Assembly: GCF_024539675.1 (NCBI RefSeq)
Contig: NZ_JAHHIT010000036.1
Coordinates: 1 to 64,000, forward strand
Length of the DNA: 64,000 bases
Direction of reading: 5' to 3'
Source: Streptomyces hilarionis
GTDB lineage: Bacteria; Actinomycetota; Actinomycetes; Streptomycetales; Streptomycetaceae
The notes beneath the pieces were generated by a model, which was given only the letters and a program-made list of their open reading frames with translations, was not told where the DNA came from and searched no databases. Both the position numbers and the translations under genes were made by a program. Shown one piece after another: positions 1-8,553 of the stretch (its first letter is position 1; each line of letters begins with the position of its first letter).

Positions 1-75
1 TCGGGGTGATCCCGACAACGCGGCGAGCGTGCGTGCCAGGCGTCGCCGGGCAGACGGGACTTTCGAAACACGCCC
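1..75. other. left-edge DNA flanking the insertion element, no gene
   Basis: No complete gene is visible. Before the IS inserted, this DNA lay directly downstream of the GNAT stop codon at 948-950. Read on the minus strand it begins GGGCGTGTTTCGAAAGTCCC, which looks like the outer end of a second, different insertion element, but the rest lies outside the window, so this is only a guess. Confidence 0.3.
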
Positions 76-77
76 TA

Positions 78-948
78 AAGGGTGTTGCATAAGGCCGTGT
101 TGGGGCAGGTCAGGGCCCGTGTTGGCAGTCCTCTGGTCATGATGCGAGCGCGAGGTTGTGTAGGTGGGCGACGGCCTGGACCGCGTGGTGGAGGCCGTCG
201 CCGCGTTGCCGGCAGTCGCGGAGGATCTTGTAGTTCTTCATCCGGCCGATCACATGCTCCACCCGTGCACGCACCTTGCGGTGCGCCGCATTGTCGGCTT
301 CCTCGCCCGGCAGCAAAGGCCGGTGCGGGCGTTTGCGGTGCGGCACGACCATTCCGCAGTTGAGGTAGGCGCCGTCGCCCAGGACGGTCACGCCCTGACA
401 GCGGTCCTTCAGCCCTGAGGCCCGCCAGGCGTGCGCGTCCGCGGTGGTGCCCGGCACCGGGCGGGCGGCGGCGACCACCAGGCGGGTGTCGGCATCGACG
501 ATGACCTGCACGTTCGCGGAGAACCGATAGTTGCGTGACGAGGAGCCGACGTGCCGGTCGCGGACCGGGATCAGGGTGCCGTCCACGATCCACAACCGGT
601 CTGCCACATCGCACTGGCGGGAGACGGGCTCGAGCGCCAGCAGCGGACCGAGCCGCTGGATCACACGGCACACCGTCGAGGAAGAGACACCGAACAGCGG
701 GCCCAGTTGCCGCATGGTCAGGTTCGTGCGGTAGTAGACCGCCACCATCAGCACCCGATCGGCCAGCGGCAGCGACCACGGCCGGCCCCGCAGCGTGCCG
801 TTGCCGCCCCGTTCCCGCACCACCTTCAACAGTCCCGAGAACTGCGTCATCCGCAGCCCCGTGAACGTCTCCACCCACACCCGCTCAGCACGTAAGACCC
901 CAGCCATACAGAAGAGATGCCCAGCTCAGAGCCTTGTGCAACACCCTT
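78..948 (-). mobile_element. IS5-family insertion sequence (871 bp)
   Basis: The ends form 18-bp terminal inverted repeats with one mismatch: AAGGGTGTTGCATAAGGC at 78-95 and, on the minus strand, AAGGGTGTTGCACAAGGC at 948-931. A direct TA lies on each side (76-77 and 949-950), the 2-bp target duplication known for part of the IS5 family (IS427-like group). One transposase gene fills the element. The frame is intact and the ends nearly identical, so the copy looks recent and possibly active. It sits precisely in the stop codon of the neighbouring GNAT gene. Confidence 0.9.
137..907 (-). CDS. IS5-family transposase
   Basis: This 256-residue DDE transposase moves the surrounding element. An N-terminal helix-turn-helix-like region (about residues 45-90, with 'LFGVSSSTVCRVIQRL') precedes the catalytic domain. 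The likely DDE triad is Asp109 in IVDGT, Asp178 in GDGAY and Glu217 in RVEHVIGRMK, the usual IS5/IS427 signature. The length is normal for single-frame IS5 relatives and there is no frameshift. It starts at ATG 907, 41 bp inside the right terminal repeat. Confidence 0.93.
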   Translation of the reverse strand: MAGVLRAERVWVETFTGLRMTQFSGLLKVVRERGGNGTLRGRPWSLPLADRVLMVAVYYRTNLTMRQLGPLFGVSSSTVCRVIQRLGPLLALEPVSRQCDVADRLWIVDGTLIPVRDRHVGSSSRNYRFSANVQVIVDADTRLVVAAARPVPGTTADAHAWRASGLKDRCQGVTVLGDGAYLNCGMVVPHRKRPHRPLLPGEEADNAAHRKVRARVEHVIGRMKNYKILRDCRQRGDGLHHAVQAVAHLHNLALAS

Positions 949-1556
949 TAGCGGACGCGGTCGAGTCCGTCCGCGCCGTCGAGGATGGCGAGTTCCCGGG
1001 GAGTGGCCTGGCGTTTCCAGTCGGGGGCCACGGTGGCGTAGGTGATGACGTCGTGCCAGCAGCCCTGCGTGCGGAAGAGCTGGCGGAGGGTGGCCTCCGG
1101 GCGGAGTCCGGCGGCGCGCATCACCGGGGGCATGAAGTGGTGGTCGCTGCGGTGGCCGGCCCAGATGCGGTGCAGGCCCAGGCGTCCGAAACCGTAGGCC
1201 ATCAACAGGCGGCCCGCTTCGTGCCCGTGACCGCGCACCGCGGACCCGGGCAGCAGCACCAGGCTGGTGAGCATGGCGTTGCTGCCGTAGTCCTCGACGA
1301 GCAGCCCCATGGTGCCGACGAGGGCGTCGTCGTCCGGGGCGCACACGGCGAGGGTGTACCTGCGGCGCGGATGCGTGTGGGGCTGGGCCAGGGACCGGGC
1401 GAACGCGTCGTGGGCCTGGCCGGCGTCCATGCGGTCGATGCCGAGGAAGCGGGTGAGCACCCGGTGGGTCAGGATGCGCGTGAAAGGTTCATGGTCGTCG
1501 GCTCGCAGCTCCCGCAACCGCAGATGCTCGCCGCGCAGTTCGGGCACCCGGTTCAC
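948..1556 (-). CDS. GNAT family N-acetyltransferase
   Basis: This 202-residue protein belongs to the GCN5-related acetyltransferases, which move an acetyl group from acetyl-CoA to an amine. The substrate cannot be read from sequence. It has the RimJ/RimL-type opening (LRGEHLRLRELRADD) and an acetyl-CoA-binding region around 'SAVRGHGHEAGRLLMAYGF'. The GTG start at 1556 overlaps the TGA of the upstream ThiF-fold gene (GTGA), with GGGAG just before it, so translation is coupled. Its TAA stop is built from the TA target duplication plus the first base of the IS. The uninterrupted site would read TAG in the same place, so the protein is unchanged. Confidence 0.85.
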   Translation of the reverse strand: MNRVPELRGEHLRLRELRADDHEPFTRILTHRVLTRFLGIDRMDAGQAHDAFARSLAQPHTHPRRRYTLAVCAPDDDALVGTMGLLVEDYGSNAMLTSLVLLPGSAVRGHGHEAGRLLMAYGFGRLGLHRIWAGHRSDHHFMPPVMRAAGLRPEATLRQLFRTQGCWHDVITYATVAPDWKRQATPRELAILDGADGLDRVR

Positions 1557-2725
1557 CGGTCGGCTCCCAGGGGTGATCGCCCGGCGCATTCGGCGGCCAC
1601 CAGGGCCTGGAGGTCGACGGAGTGCCGGCCCGAGGACAGAGGTTCGCCGAGCAGGATGCGGCGCGCGGTGTCGGCGACCAGGGCCGCGCCCAGCATCACG
1701 CCGCTGGCCAGCTGGGGCCAGCCGGCCAGGGAGCGTCCCACACGGGTGAGGGCGTCGGTCATGGCGGGGCTCAGACGTCGCTCGTCGACGATGTCGAGCA
1801 GAAAGCGGATGGTCTGTTCCCGGTCCAGGCCGCGCACGTCGTCGGCGTCGACCGGGGCGGTGGTCCCGTGGAAGAGCGGGCGGTCCGGTTCCAGGTCGAA
1901 GCGCTCGATGTCGAGCAGGCCGCGGTCGTTGGTCTCCATCAGGACGGGAACCCGCCGCCGACGGGCGTGCTCGCGGGCGGCGACCTTCACCCACGGCGTG
2001 TCGCACTCCTCGATCAGGAGGTCCAGGCCGTCACCGTGCCCAGGGTCTCCGAAGAAGTCCTCGACGGTGTCCTCGGTGACGCCGTCCCGGAAGACCTCGA
2101 CGTCCAGATAGGGGTCGAGCTCGTACATGCGGCGGGCGCACAGGATGCTCTTCTCCACCCCGAGCTCGTGAACGCCCGCTTCCAGGCGGTTCAGGTTCGA
2201 CAGGCCGAGCCGGTCGAAGTCCGCCAGCCTGAAGGCGCCGCCCACCCCCTCCATGGCGCAGGCCAGCGCGGCGCTGCCGCCCACCGACAGCCCGATGACG
2301 CCCACCCGACGCCGGGACAACGCCCGCTGCTGGTCGCGGGTGATCTTGTCGCGGTTGCGGTCGGTGCGGACCAGACGGAACTCGTCCCGCGCCAGCACAT
2401 GCACCAGGCGTCCCGACCACGGGTACCAGACCCATCGGCCGTAGTCGTGCGGCCGGCCGCCCATGGCCTCGGCGACGGCACGGAACCGGGAGCGGGCGCG
2501 GAAGGGATCCGCCGGCGCCAGACAGTGCAGGAGCTCCTCGACCTGGTCCTCGATGCGGTCGTGGACCTCGCGCACACAGGCCGATTCCCGCAACGCGGCC
2601 AGCGCAGCGGCGCCGGCGGGCCGTGCCGGGTCCAGGACCAGCGGGCGAAACGATTCCTTCGCCTCTCGCACGGAGGGCAGCACGCATTGGTCCGGCTCCA
2701 GGCCGGACTCCGTCAACTGAGTCAC
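1553..2725 (-). CDS. ThiF-fold adenylyltransferase-like protein (Rv1355c type)
   Basis: A protein of about 390 residues with a ThiF/E1-like nucleotide-binding fold: 'RRVGVIGLSVGGS' at the phosphate loop, then 'FRLADFDRLGLSNLNR', the acidic and Asn-Arg motifs of the MoeB/ThiF/UBA1 family. These enzymes adenylate a C-terminal glycine or small substrate. No CxxC zinc pair is seen, so a cofactor-sulfur role is unclear. It resembles the ThiF half of mycobacterial Rv1355c. The GTG at 2725 is chosen because the conserved part begins there; an in-frame extension to 2911 has random-looking composition. It is coupled by overlap to the GNAT gene, suggesting a joint modification pathway. Confidence 0.7.
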   Translation of the reverse strand: MTQLTESGLEPDQCVLPSVREAKESFRPLVLDPARPAGAAALAALRESACVREVHDRIEDQVEELLHCLAPADPFRARSRFRAVAEAMGGRPHDYGRWVWYPWSGRLVHVLARDEFRLVRTDRNRDKITRDQQRALSRRRVGVIGLSVGGSAALACAMEGVGGAFRLADFDRLGLSNLNRLEAGVHELGVEKSILCARRMYELDPYLDVEVFRDGVTEDTVEDFFGDPGHGDGLDLLIEECDTPWVKVAAREHARRRRVPVLMETNDRGLLDIERFDLEPDRPLFHGTTAPVDADDVRGLDREQTIRFLLDIVDERRLSPAMTDALTRVGRSLAGWPQLASGVMLGAALVADTARRILLGEPLSSGRHSVDLQALVAAECAGRSPLGADR

Positions 2726-2967
2726 AGCGAGAAGCCAACCAGTCGCCGATCTTGTGAATCCGCACGTCACCCGCAGGGCGCACACTCGAATTGATCTTCT
2801 ACTGCGCGCGCCCCCAGTGCCTCCGGGCCCCTCGAACGGCGTATCCGCGCCACCGGCTCGACCGCACGGCGGGCCGCCGCCCGGACCATGTGCGGCCCGG
2901 ATCGCGACCACGACGGATCGGCGGTCGTCGCGTCAGCACTCGTGACGCCTCCCGAGGCTCGCGTCCG

Positions 2968-3570
2968 TCAGGGGCGGAAGCGCGCGGACCACCGGGGTTC
3001 CACCCGGACCCACTCGGCGTCCCACTGCGCGTACCTTCTGCGGTCCAGGACCCGACGCACACCGGCCCAGGCCGCGTAGGATCCGCCGGCCACGCCGAAC
3101 GCCGCCATACCGCCCATGAGCCAGCCGTCGGCCGTCGCGTTCAGCGTGGTCGTGGGGGGACCGGTGACCGTTCCCTCGCGGTTCACCCACAGGCGCACCG
3201 CGGCGCCCCGGGCGGTTCCCGGGCTCACCAGGGCCGTGCCCGTGCGCACGACCCCGTCGGGGCCGGTCCAGCGAACCGGCGCCGGCCGCTTCGCCCAGTC
3301 GCCGCCGTCGGCCTTCCTCGTCAGGTGGGCGGTGACCTGGTGCCGGTCGGCTGCCTGGATCCGCACGGTGCGCAGCGACGCGTGATACGCCGTCAGTCCC
3401 GCGCCGACCGCGGCCGCGGGCATGCCGACGACGAGCACGAGCAGCAGAACACGGCGCAGCCAGCACTCGAACGTGTCGGACGCACGTCGCAGGCAGGCCG
3501 TGTCCGGGGGCGCGTCGTCGCCGCGCCCCGGCGGCGGCCCCGATGAAGAGGGCGAACCCTGTGCGCTCAT
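2968..3570 (-). CDS. Rv1733c-like membrane protein
   Basis: This 200-residue protein has two predicted membrane helices (about 41-62 and 150-171) flanking an extracytoplasmic domain of roughly 85 residues rich in Thr and Val. This is the layout of Rv1733c, a DosR-regulated mycobacterial membrane protein of unknown function, and of its Streptomyces relatives. The N-terminal tail is Ser/Pro-rich and probably cytoplasmic. Two DosR-like inverted repeats lie 58-86 bp upstream (3629-3641 and 3643-3656), placing it in the low-oxygen regulon. Biochemical role unknown. Confidence 0.75.
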   Translation of the reverse strand: MSAQGSPSSSGPPPGRGDDAPPDTACLRRASDTFECWLRRVLLLVLVVGMPAAAVGAGLTAYHASLRTVRIQAADRHQVTAHLTRKADGGDWAKRPAPVRWTGPDGVVRTGTALVSPGTARGAAVRLWVNREGTVTGPPTTTLNATADGWLMGGMAAFGVAGGSYAAWAGVRRVLDRRRYAQWDAEWVRVEPRWSARFRP

Positions 3571-3628
3571 GACCCGCCTCCCGCCATTCGCCGGTCGTCC
3601 CCCCCTGCTCCCACCGTCGAACGGCCGC

Positions 3629-3656
3629 GGGACCGGGGCCCAGGGCCGAACGTCCC
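3629..3656 (-). promoter_or_regulatory. paired DosR/OsdR-like boxes
   Basis: Two adjacent inverted repeats: GGGACCGGGGCCC (3629-3641) and GGGCCGAACGTCCC (3643-3656). The second is identical to boxes upstream of gap and pflB. They lie upstream of the Rv1733c-like gene and probably bind a NarL-type dormancy regulator. Assignment is by resemblance to the mycobacterial DosR motif and by recurrence. Confidence 0.6.
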
Positions 3657-3792
3657 TCTCGCGCCGGCTTTCGGCCCCTGTGGGGGGCGAGGCGGCGGAG
3701 GTCGGCCGGCCGTGACGCCACGCCCACGGCTCGCGCCCCGGCCGCGAGCTGACCCGGCTCCGGCCAGACGCGCAGAAGACCGGGCCCGGCCT

Positions 3793-4470
3793 TCAGCGGG
3801 CGTCGCCCGCGTCGGTCCCGGGGGCGGCGTCGCCGGTGAGCCGGGGTTCGACGTCCACGACTCCCTCCACGGCGCGCACGAGACGCACCGCGACCGGGAT
3901 GAGCGAGGTGTCGCGGAGGTGTCCGCGGAGGGTGACGACCCCCTCGTGCACGTCCACGTGGACGGCGTGACTGACGGACGGGAAGAGGTAGGACACCACC
4001 GTGCGGCGCACCTCCTCCTCGATGTCGTCGTCCGACCGGAGGAAGACCTTCAGCAGGTCGGCGCGGCTCACGAGGCCCTGGAGCATGCCGAGGTCGTCGA
4101 CCACCGGCAGGCGCTTGACGCGCCGCACGGCCATGATCCGTGCTGCCTGGGCCAGGGTGACGTCCGGGTGGACGGTGACCGCGGGGGTGCTCATGAGCTC
4201 GCCCGCCGTGGCAGCCCCGGCCTTGGCGACGTCCGACAGGCGCCGGCTCTGCTCCACGAGGCTCGGATCCTCGTCGCGGAACTCCTCCTTGGGCAGCAGG
4301 TCGGCCTCGGAGACGACCCCGATGACGCGGCCCTCGCCCTCCAGGACGGGCATGGCGCTGACCTTCCACTGCTCCATGGTCCGCACGATCTCCTTGAAGA
4401 GCGCGTCGCGTCCCACGGCCACGACCGTCTGCGTCATCACGTCACTCACGATGTGCGGGGTCTGCGGCAC
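3793..4470 (-). CDS. CBS-BON domain protein
   Basis: Two CBS motifs occupy roughly residues 10-150 (MTQTVVAVGRDALFKEIV; AVTVHPDVTLAQAARIM, then VKRLPVVDD). A C-terminal BON domain follows (about 155-220, 'VHVDVHEGVVTLRGHL'). CBS pairs bind adenosine ligands such as AMP or ATP and BON domains often bind phospholipid, so this is likely an energy-state sensor. The start is taken as GTG 4470 because GAGG lies 9 nt upstream; TTG 4476 would leave only 3 nt. It follows the cNMP-binding gene by about 24 bp on the same strand, so they are probably cotranscribed. A paralogue is at 18170-18829. Confidence 0.85.
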   Translation of the reverse strand: MPQTPHIVSDVMTQTVVAVGRDALFKEIVRTMEQWKVSAMPVLEGEGRVIGVVSEADLLPKEEFRDEDPSLVEQSRRLSDVAKAGAATAGELMSTPAVTVHPDVTLAQAARIMAVRRVKRLPVVDDLGMLQGLVSRADLLKVFLRSDDDIEEEVRRTVVSYLFPSVSHAVHVDVHEGVVTLRGHLRDTSLIPVAVRLVRAVEGVVDVEPRLTGDAAPGTDAGDAR

Positions 4471-4494
4471 TTCCAAGCACCTCGTCTCGCCGGG

Positions 4495-5007
4495 TCAGGG
4501 AACCTCGCCCGCACCGTGGGGCGCGTACAGGTCGAGCAGCCGCACGCGTGCCGACCGGAGCCGGCGTGCGAGGACGCCGCAGACGTAGGTGCACATCTCG
4601 TGATCCAGCGCCGGATCCGCCGCGCACAGCTCACGGACCGCCGCGGCGTCGAACTCGTAGGCGCGCACCGGGCTGTCGGCCTGGGCCCCCAGATGCCATT
4701 GGTGGGGAGGGACGAGCCAGGACCAGCCCAGCATCCTTCCGGCGCCGAGGGTCTCGACGGTCGCCGCCTGCCGCCCGGGCACGCGCAGGTCGAGTGCGAC
4801 CGTGCCCGTGTGGATGATCCAGAAGCGGTCGGCGCCGCCGCCCTCGTCGAAGATGCGCTCACCGGCCGCGAACGACACCTCGCGTGCGAGCGACATGAGC
4901 CGCTCGCGATGTTCCTTGGTCATCGCGCCGAGAACGCCGGGCCTCGTCACCACGCTGGCCGCCCCTTCCCCGCGACCCGAACCGGAGGAGGGCTTCCGTC
5001 CGGTCAC
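4495..5007 (-). CDS. cyclic-nucleotide-binding domain protein
   Basis: A 170-residue protein made of a single cNMP-binding beta-roll of the Crp/Fnr type: 'SFAAGERIFDEGGGADRFWIIHTGTVAL' is the typical beta-roll opening. The canonical phosphate-binding cassette (GE...RSA) is not conserved and there is no C-terminal helix-turn-helix. It is therefore a ligand-sensing or protein-interaction module, not a complete transcription factor. It stands upstream of a CBS-BON gene in the dormancy cluster and probably shares its transcript. Confidence 0.8.
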   Translation of the reverse strand: MTGRKPSSGSGRGEGAASVVTRPGVLGAMTKEHRERLMSLAREVSFAAGERIFDEGGGADRFWIIHTGTVALDLRVPGRQAATVETLGAGRMLGWSWLVPPHQWHLGAQADSPVRAYEFDAAAVRELCAADPALDHEMCTYVCGVLARRLRSARVRLLDLYAPHGAGEVP

Positions 5008-5099
5008 GGACGTCTGCGCACGCGGACCGAGCGCAGGCCGCGGCGGTGGTCGGACCCGGAAGGCGTACCTCCCAAGCCGTCATGACTCTACGATCGCTC

Positions 5100-5449
5100 G
5101 AAACCGGCCCGGCGCAACCGGGCACGGACGGGCGGGAGCCGACGCGCGTGTCGCGCGTTCCTCGCGCAGTGCCCCCGACTGACCGGGAGCAGCAGGCAGT
5201 TGCGCACCGCGGCCACCGGCTGGACGCCGAGGCCGGCGGCTGTGGACCCGGGTCGCGGCTCTCGTCGCGGCGGCGGGCGCATCCGGTGACGCGGAGCACC
5301 TCGTGCAGGCGGGCTCGATCCTCCACGACCTCGCGCGGATCGAACACGAGGCGATGCAGACCCTCAGCAGGCTCCGGGCCCGGCGACGCCGGCGGCAGCG
5401 GCGCGCGTGCCCGCACGCCACCGTGCCGGTCAGCGGCGGATGAGGCCCA
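5100..5449 (+). pseudogene. possible frameshifted small gene
   Basis: The stretch between the cNMP gene and the response regulator has no intact gene. On the plus strand, one frame gives a plausible segment ending near 5239 ('DREQQAVAHRGHRLDAEAGG'). The next frame gives a helical, coding-like tail at 5240-5449 containing 'AEHLVQAGSILHDLARIEHE' and a basic end. Joined by one frameshift they would form a small all-helical protein of about 110 residues. No family is recognised, and the segment overlaps the end of the response-regulator gene on the other strand, so this may be chance. Confidence 0.22.
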
Positions 5450-6068
5450 GGTCGGTCGCGGCGGCGACGGCGGCGGTCCGGGAGTCCACGCCGAGTTTGG
5501 CGTAGACGCGGGCCAGGTGGGACTTCACGGTGCCTTCGGTGAGGTGGAGGCGGCCGCCGACGGCCTGGTTGGAGAGGCCGGCGGCGACGAGGGTGAGCAC
5601 CTCGGTCTCGCGCCGGGTCAGTGCCGTGCCGGGGGCGCGGAGCCGGTTCATCAACCGGTCGGCCACCGAGGGCGCCAGCGTGGTGCGCCCCGCGGCGGCG
5701 GTGCGTACGGCGGCGGCGAGGTCCTCGGGCGGGGCGTCCTTGAGGAGGTAGCCGGTGGCGCCGGCCTCGATGGCGGGCAGGGTGTCGGCGTCGGAGTCGT
5801 AGGTGGTGACGACCAGCACGCGGGGGGCTCCCGGCCGCGCGGTGATCCGGGCGGTGGCCTCCGCGCCGCCCATGCCCCTGCCGAACTGGAGGTCCATGAG
5901 GACGACGTCGATGTCGCCCTCGGCGGCGCGGCGGACGGCGTCCTCGGCCGTGGCGGCTTCGGCCGCGATGACGAGGCCGGGTTCGGTCTCCAGCACGGCG
6001 CGCAGTCCGGCCCGTACGACGGGGTGGTCGTCGGCCAGCAGCAGGCGGATGGGAGCTTCGTCGGTCAC
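5430..6068 (-). CDS. NarL/LuxR-family response regulator
   Basis: A 212-residue two-component regulator. The receiver domain spans about residues 7-122, with acidic pocket Asp13-Asp14, phospho-acceptor Asp59, a conserved Thr pair near 88-89 and Lys110. A LuxR-type helix-turn-helix follows (about 147-205: LTRRETEVLTLVAAGLSN...GTVKSHLARVYAKL). Its ATG overlaps the end of the histidine kinase gene by 4 bp, so the pair is coupled. The partner kinase and the divergent ABC exporter suggest it senses an envelope or antimicrobial stress and controls export, rather than being the dormancy regulator. Confidence 0.92.
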   Translation of the reverse strand: MTDEAPIRLLLADDHPVVRAGLRAVLETEPGLVIAAEAATAEDAVRRAAEGDIDVVLMDLQFGRGMGGAEATARITARPGAPRVLVVTTYDSDADTLPAIEAGATGYLLKDAPPEDLAAAVRTAAAGRTTLAPSVADRLMNRLRAPGTALTRRETEVLTLVAAGLSNQAVGGRLHLTEGTVKSHLARVYAKLGVDSRTAAVAAATDLGLIRR

Positions 6069-7285
6069 GGGCGGGCCTCGGGCTGGGAAGCGGACGGCGG
6101 GGTGCGGGGGAGCCGGGCGGTCAGGGCGGTGCCGTGGCCGGGGGCGGACGCGATGGTGAGGGCGCCGCCGAGGGCGTGGGCGCGGGCGCGCATGGCCGCC
6201 AGCCCGAAGCCGCCTGCCTCGGGGTCGGGGGCCGGCAGGCCGGCCGGGTCGAAGCCGCGTCCGTCGTCGGTGACGTCGAGGGTGACGTGGTCACCGAGGC
6301 AGGTGAGGGTGACGTCGGCGGTGGTGGCCTCGGCATGGCGCACGGTGTTGGACAGGGCGGACTGAGCGATGCGCAACAGCGCGACCTCGTGCGCGGTGCC
6401 GAGCGGGGCGACGTCGCCCGCGATGTGGAAGCGCGCGGCGAGCGGGTGCCGGGCGGAGGCGGTGGCGCACAGGCGTTCCAGGGCGTCGGTCAGGGTGGCG
6501 CCCTCCAGCGCGGGCGGGGTGAGGGCGGCGACGAAGCGGCGGGCCTCGGCGAGGTTGTCGACGGCGGCCTGCCGTGCCTGGCCCACATGGCGGGCCGCGT
6601 TCTGCGGCGCCCCGGGCAGTGCGCGTTCGGCGGCGCGCAGCAGGAGCTGGATGCTGGACAGGCCCTGGGCGAGGGTGTCGTGGATCTCCCGGGCCAGGCG
6701 GTCGCGTTCGGCGAGCACGCCGGCGGTGTGCTGGGCCGCGGCCAGGTCGGCGCGGGTGGCGGTGAGCTCCTCGATCAGAGCGCGGCGCTGTTCGCTCTCG
6801 CGGTACAGGGCCTGGTACCCCCACACCACGGCGACCGCCACGGCGGCGCCGAGCGCGGGGCCGATGACCATGGCGGGACTGAAGGAGTGCCGGTGGGCGG
6901 CGAAGCCCGCGACCGCGGCGGCGGCGGTGGCGGCCACGGCTGCCGACGCGGTGCGGCGGGACAGCAGATGAAGCTGGAGGAAGTACAGCGGGAAGGCCAC
7001 CCACACCGCGTCGGCGGACAGGACGAGCAGCGCCAGCCAGCACAGGCCCACCCCGGCCAGCCATAGTGCGGCGCTCCGCCGTGAGCGGCGTACGGCGGGC
7101 AGCACGGGCCCGACCGCGTAGGCCAGGCCGCACGCCGCGGCCGCGGCGGCGACCGATCCGGCGTGGGCGCGGTCGTCGGTCAGGGCCCGGCCGGCGGCCA
7201 GGGCGAGCAGACCGATGATGAGCAGGTGCAGGCACCAGGCCAGGGACCGGGTGGTCGGGGTCGGGGTGCGGGCGGTGGTGTTCAC
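6065..7285 (-). CDS. NarL-type sensor histidine kinase
   Basis: A 406-residue membrane kinase. The first 160 residues hold five or six hydrophobic helices with almost no extracellular loop. A HisKA_3 dimerisation motif follows with phospho-accepting His202 (EIHDTLAQGLSSIQLLLRAAERAL region), then the HATPase domain with its N box (NTVRHAEA) and G box (DDGRGFDP). There is no GAF or haem domain, so it is not a DosS/OsdK-type oxygen sensor. It starts at GTG 7285, is coupled to the response regulator and lies divergent to the ABC transporter genes, a common arrangement for signal-responsive exporters. Confidence 0.9.
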   Translation of the reverse strand: MNTTARTPTPTTRSLAWCLHLLIIGLLALAAGRALTDDRAHAGSVAAAAAACGLAYAVGPVLPAVRRSRRSAALWLAGVGLCWLALLVLSADAVWVAFPLYFLQLHLLSRRTASAAVAATAAAAVAGFAAHRHSFSPAMVIGPALGAAVAVAVVWGYQALYRESEQRRALIEELTATRADLAAAQHTAGVLAERDRLAREIHDTLAQGLSSIQLLLRAAERALPGAPQNAARHVGQARQAAVDNLAEARRFVAALTPPALEGATLTDALERLCATASARHPLAARFHIAGDVAPLGTAHEVALLRIAQSALSNTVRHAEATTADVTLTCLGDHVTLDVTDDGRGFDPAGLPAPDPEAGGFGLAAMRARAHALGGALTIASAPGHGTALTARLPRTPPSASQPEARP

Positions 7286-7464
7286 AGTGCGTCCCAGGTT
7301 ACGGACGCCGTAGTCCCGGGGCCTCCATCGAAAGTGACAACTCCTGTGCCGCCCTTCCGCCCGCGAGGTGCCGTCCTGCGCCGGATCCGCGCGCGGGGGG
7401 CCGGCGGCGAGGGTGGAGGCGTACCGCTCCCACCTCCCACCGTCGCAAAGGACAGGCCACGACC

Positions 7465-8553
7465 GTGTTTCTCGCCTGGAGGGACCTGAGGTTCGCCAAG
7501 GGGCGCTTCGCCCTGATGGGGACCGTCATCACGCTGATCACCCTGCTGGTCGGACTGCTGTCCGGGCTGACGGCCGGACTCGGCCGGCAGAACACCTCCG
7601 CGATCACGGGGCTGCCCGCGGACATGCTCGCCTTCCAGGCGCCCAGCGGCGGTCAGGACCTGTCGTTCTCCCGGTCCACCGTCACCTGGCGGCAGTGGCG
7701 GCAGTGGTCCGGGGCGCCGGGCGTCCAGAGCGCCGAGCCGCTGGGGATCGCCGTCACCATGGCCACGGCCGGGGACAAGAGCATCGGGGTCTCGGCCTTC
7801 GGGGTCGAGCCCGGCTCCCGCCTCGCCCCGCACGGCGACGCGATAGGCGACCGTGCGGTGGTGCTGTCCACCGAGGCCGCCGAGGACCTCGACGTCCGGG
7901 CAGGCGACTCCTTCACGCTGGCGGGCCGGCCGGCGACGGTGGCCGCCGTCGGGGGCGACGCCGCCTACAGCCACACTCCGGTGATCTGGACCGGTCTGGA
8001 CATCTGGCAGAGGATCGCGCCGCCCACCGGCAGCGGGGAGGACCGGAGGGCCACCGTCATCGCGTTGCGTCTCGCCTCGACGACCGACACGGCGGCCGTC
8101 GACCGGCGGGCCGGCACCAGGACGGTCTCCACCGGGGACGCGCTGTCCGCGATCGGCTCCTACGCCTCCGAGAACGGCTCCCTCCAGCTGATGCGGGGCT
8201 TCCTGTTCGCCATCTCCGCCCTCGTCATCGGTGCCTTCTTCACCGTCTGGACCATGCAGCGCAGCGGCGACGTCGCCGTTCTCAAGGCCCTGGGCGCCTC
8301 CACCGCGGGCCTGCTCGCCGACGCCCTCGGCCAGGCCGTCCTCCTGCTCACCGGCGGGACCCTGCTCGGCACGGGCATCGCCGCAGCCGTCGGCGCCCTG
8401 CTGTCCGGCGGCACGGCGCCGTTCCTCCTCACCCCCGCCACCGTCCTGGTCCCGGCCGCCGTGATGATCCTCCTCGGCGCCCTCGGAGCCGCCCTGTCGA
8501 TCCGCCGCATCACCTCCATCGACCCGCTGACGGCCCTGGGGAGCGCCCGATGA
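7465..8553 (+). CDS. ABC transporter permease (FtsX/MacB type)
   Basis: A 362-residue permease of the MacB/FtsX class. One N-terminal membrane helix (about 15-40), a large extracytoplasmic domain (about 45-240) and three C-terminal helices (about 250-355) match the four-helix plan. 'GLSGLTAGLGRQNTSAITGLPADM' after helix 1 is typical of Streptomyces relatives. The stop overlaps the start of the ATPase gene (ATGA). The pair probably exports or extracts a hydrophobic compound or peptide, controlled by the adjacent two-component system. Confidence 0.88.
   Translation: MFLAWRDLRFAKGRFALMGTVITLITLLVGLLSGLTAGLGRQNTSAITGLPADMLAFQAPSGGQDLSFSRSTVTWRQWRQWSGAPGVQSAEPLGIAVTMATAGDKSIGVSAFGVEPGSRLAPHGDAIGDRAVVLSTEAAEDLDVRAGDSFTLAGRPATVAAVGGDAAYSHTPVIWTGLDIWQRIAPPTGSGEDRRATVIALRLASTTDTAAVDRRAGTRTVSTGDALSAIGSYASENGSLQLMRGFLFAISALVIGAFFTVWTMQRSGDVAVLKALGASTAGLLADALGQAVLLLTGGTLLGTGIAAAVGALLSGGTAPFLLTPATVLVPAAVMILLGALGAALSIRRITSIDPLTALGSAR

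Noticed and set aside
948..2006. Longer start for the GNAT gene at 1587 or 2006
   Set aside because: The GTG at 1556 overlaps the ThiF stop as GTGA, has GGGAG upstream and precedes the conserved domain directly.
5430..7285. The two-component pair as the DosR/DosS-type dormancy regulator
   Set aside because: The kinase has no GAF or haem domain and the pair is linked to a divergent ABC exporter. The dormancy regulator is probably outside the window.
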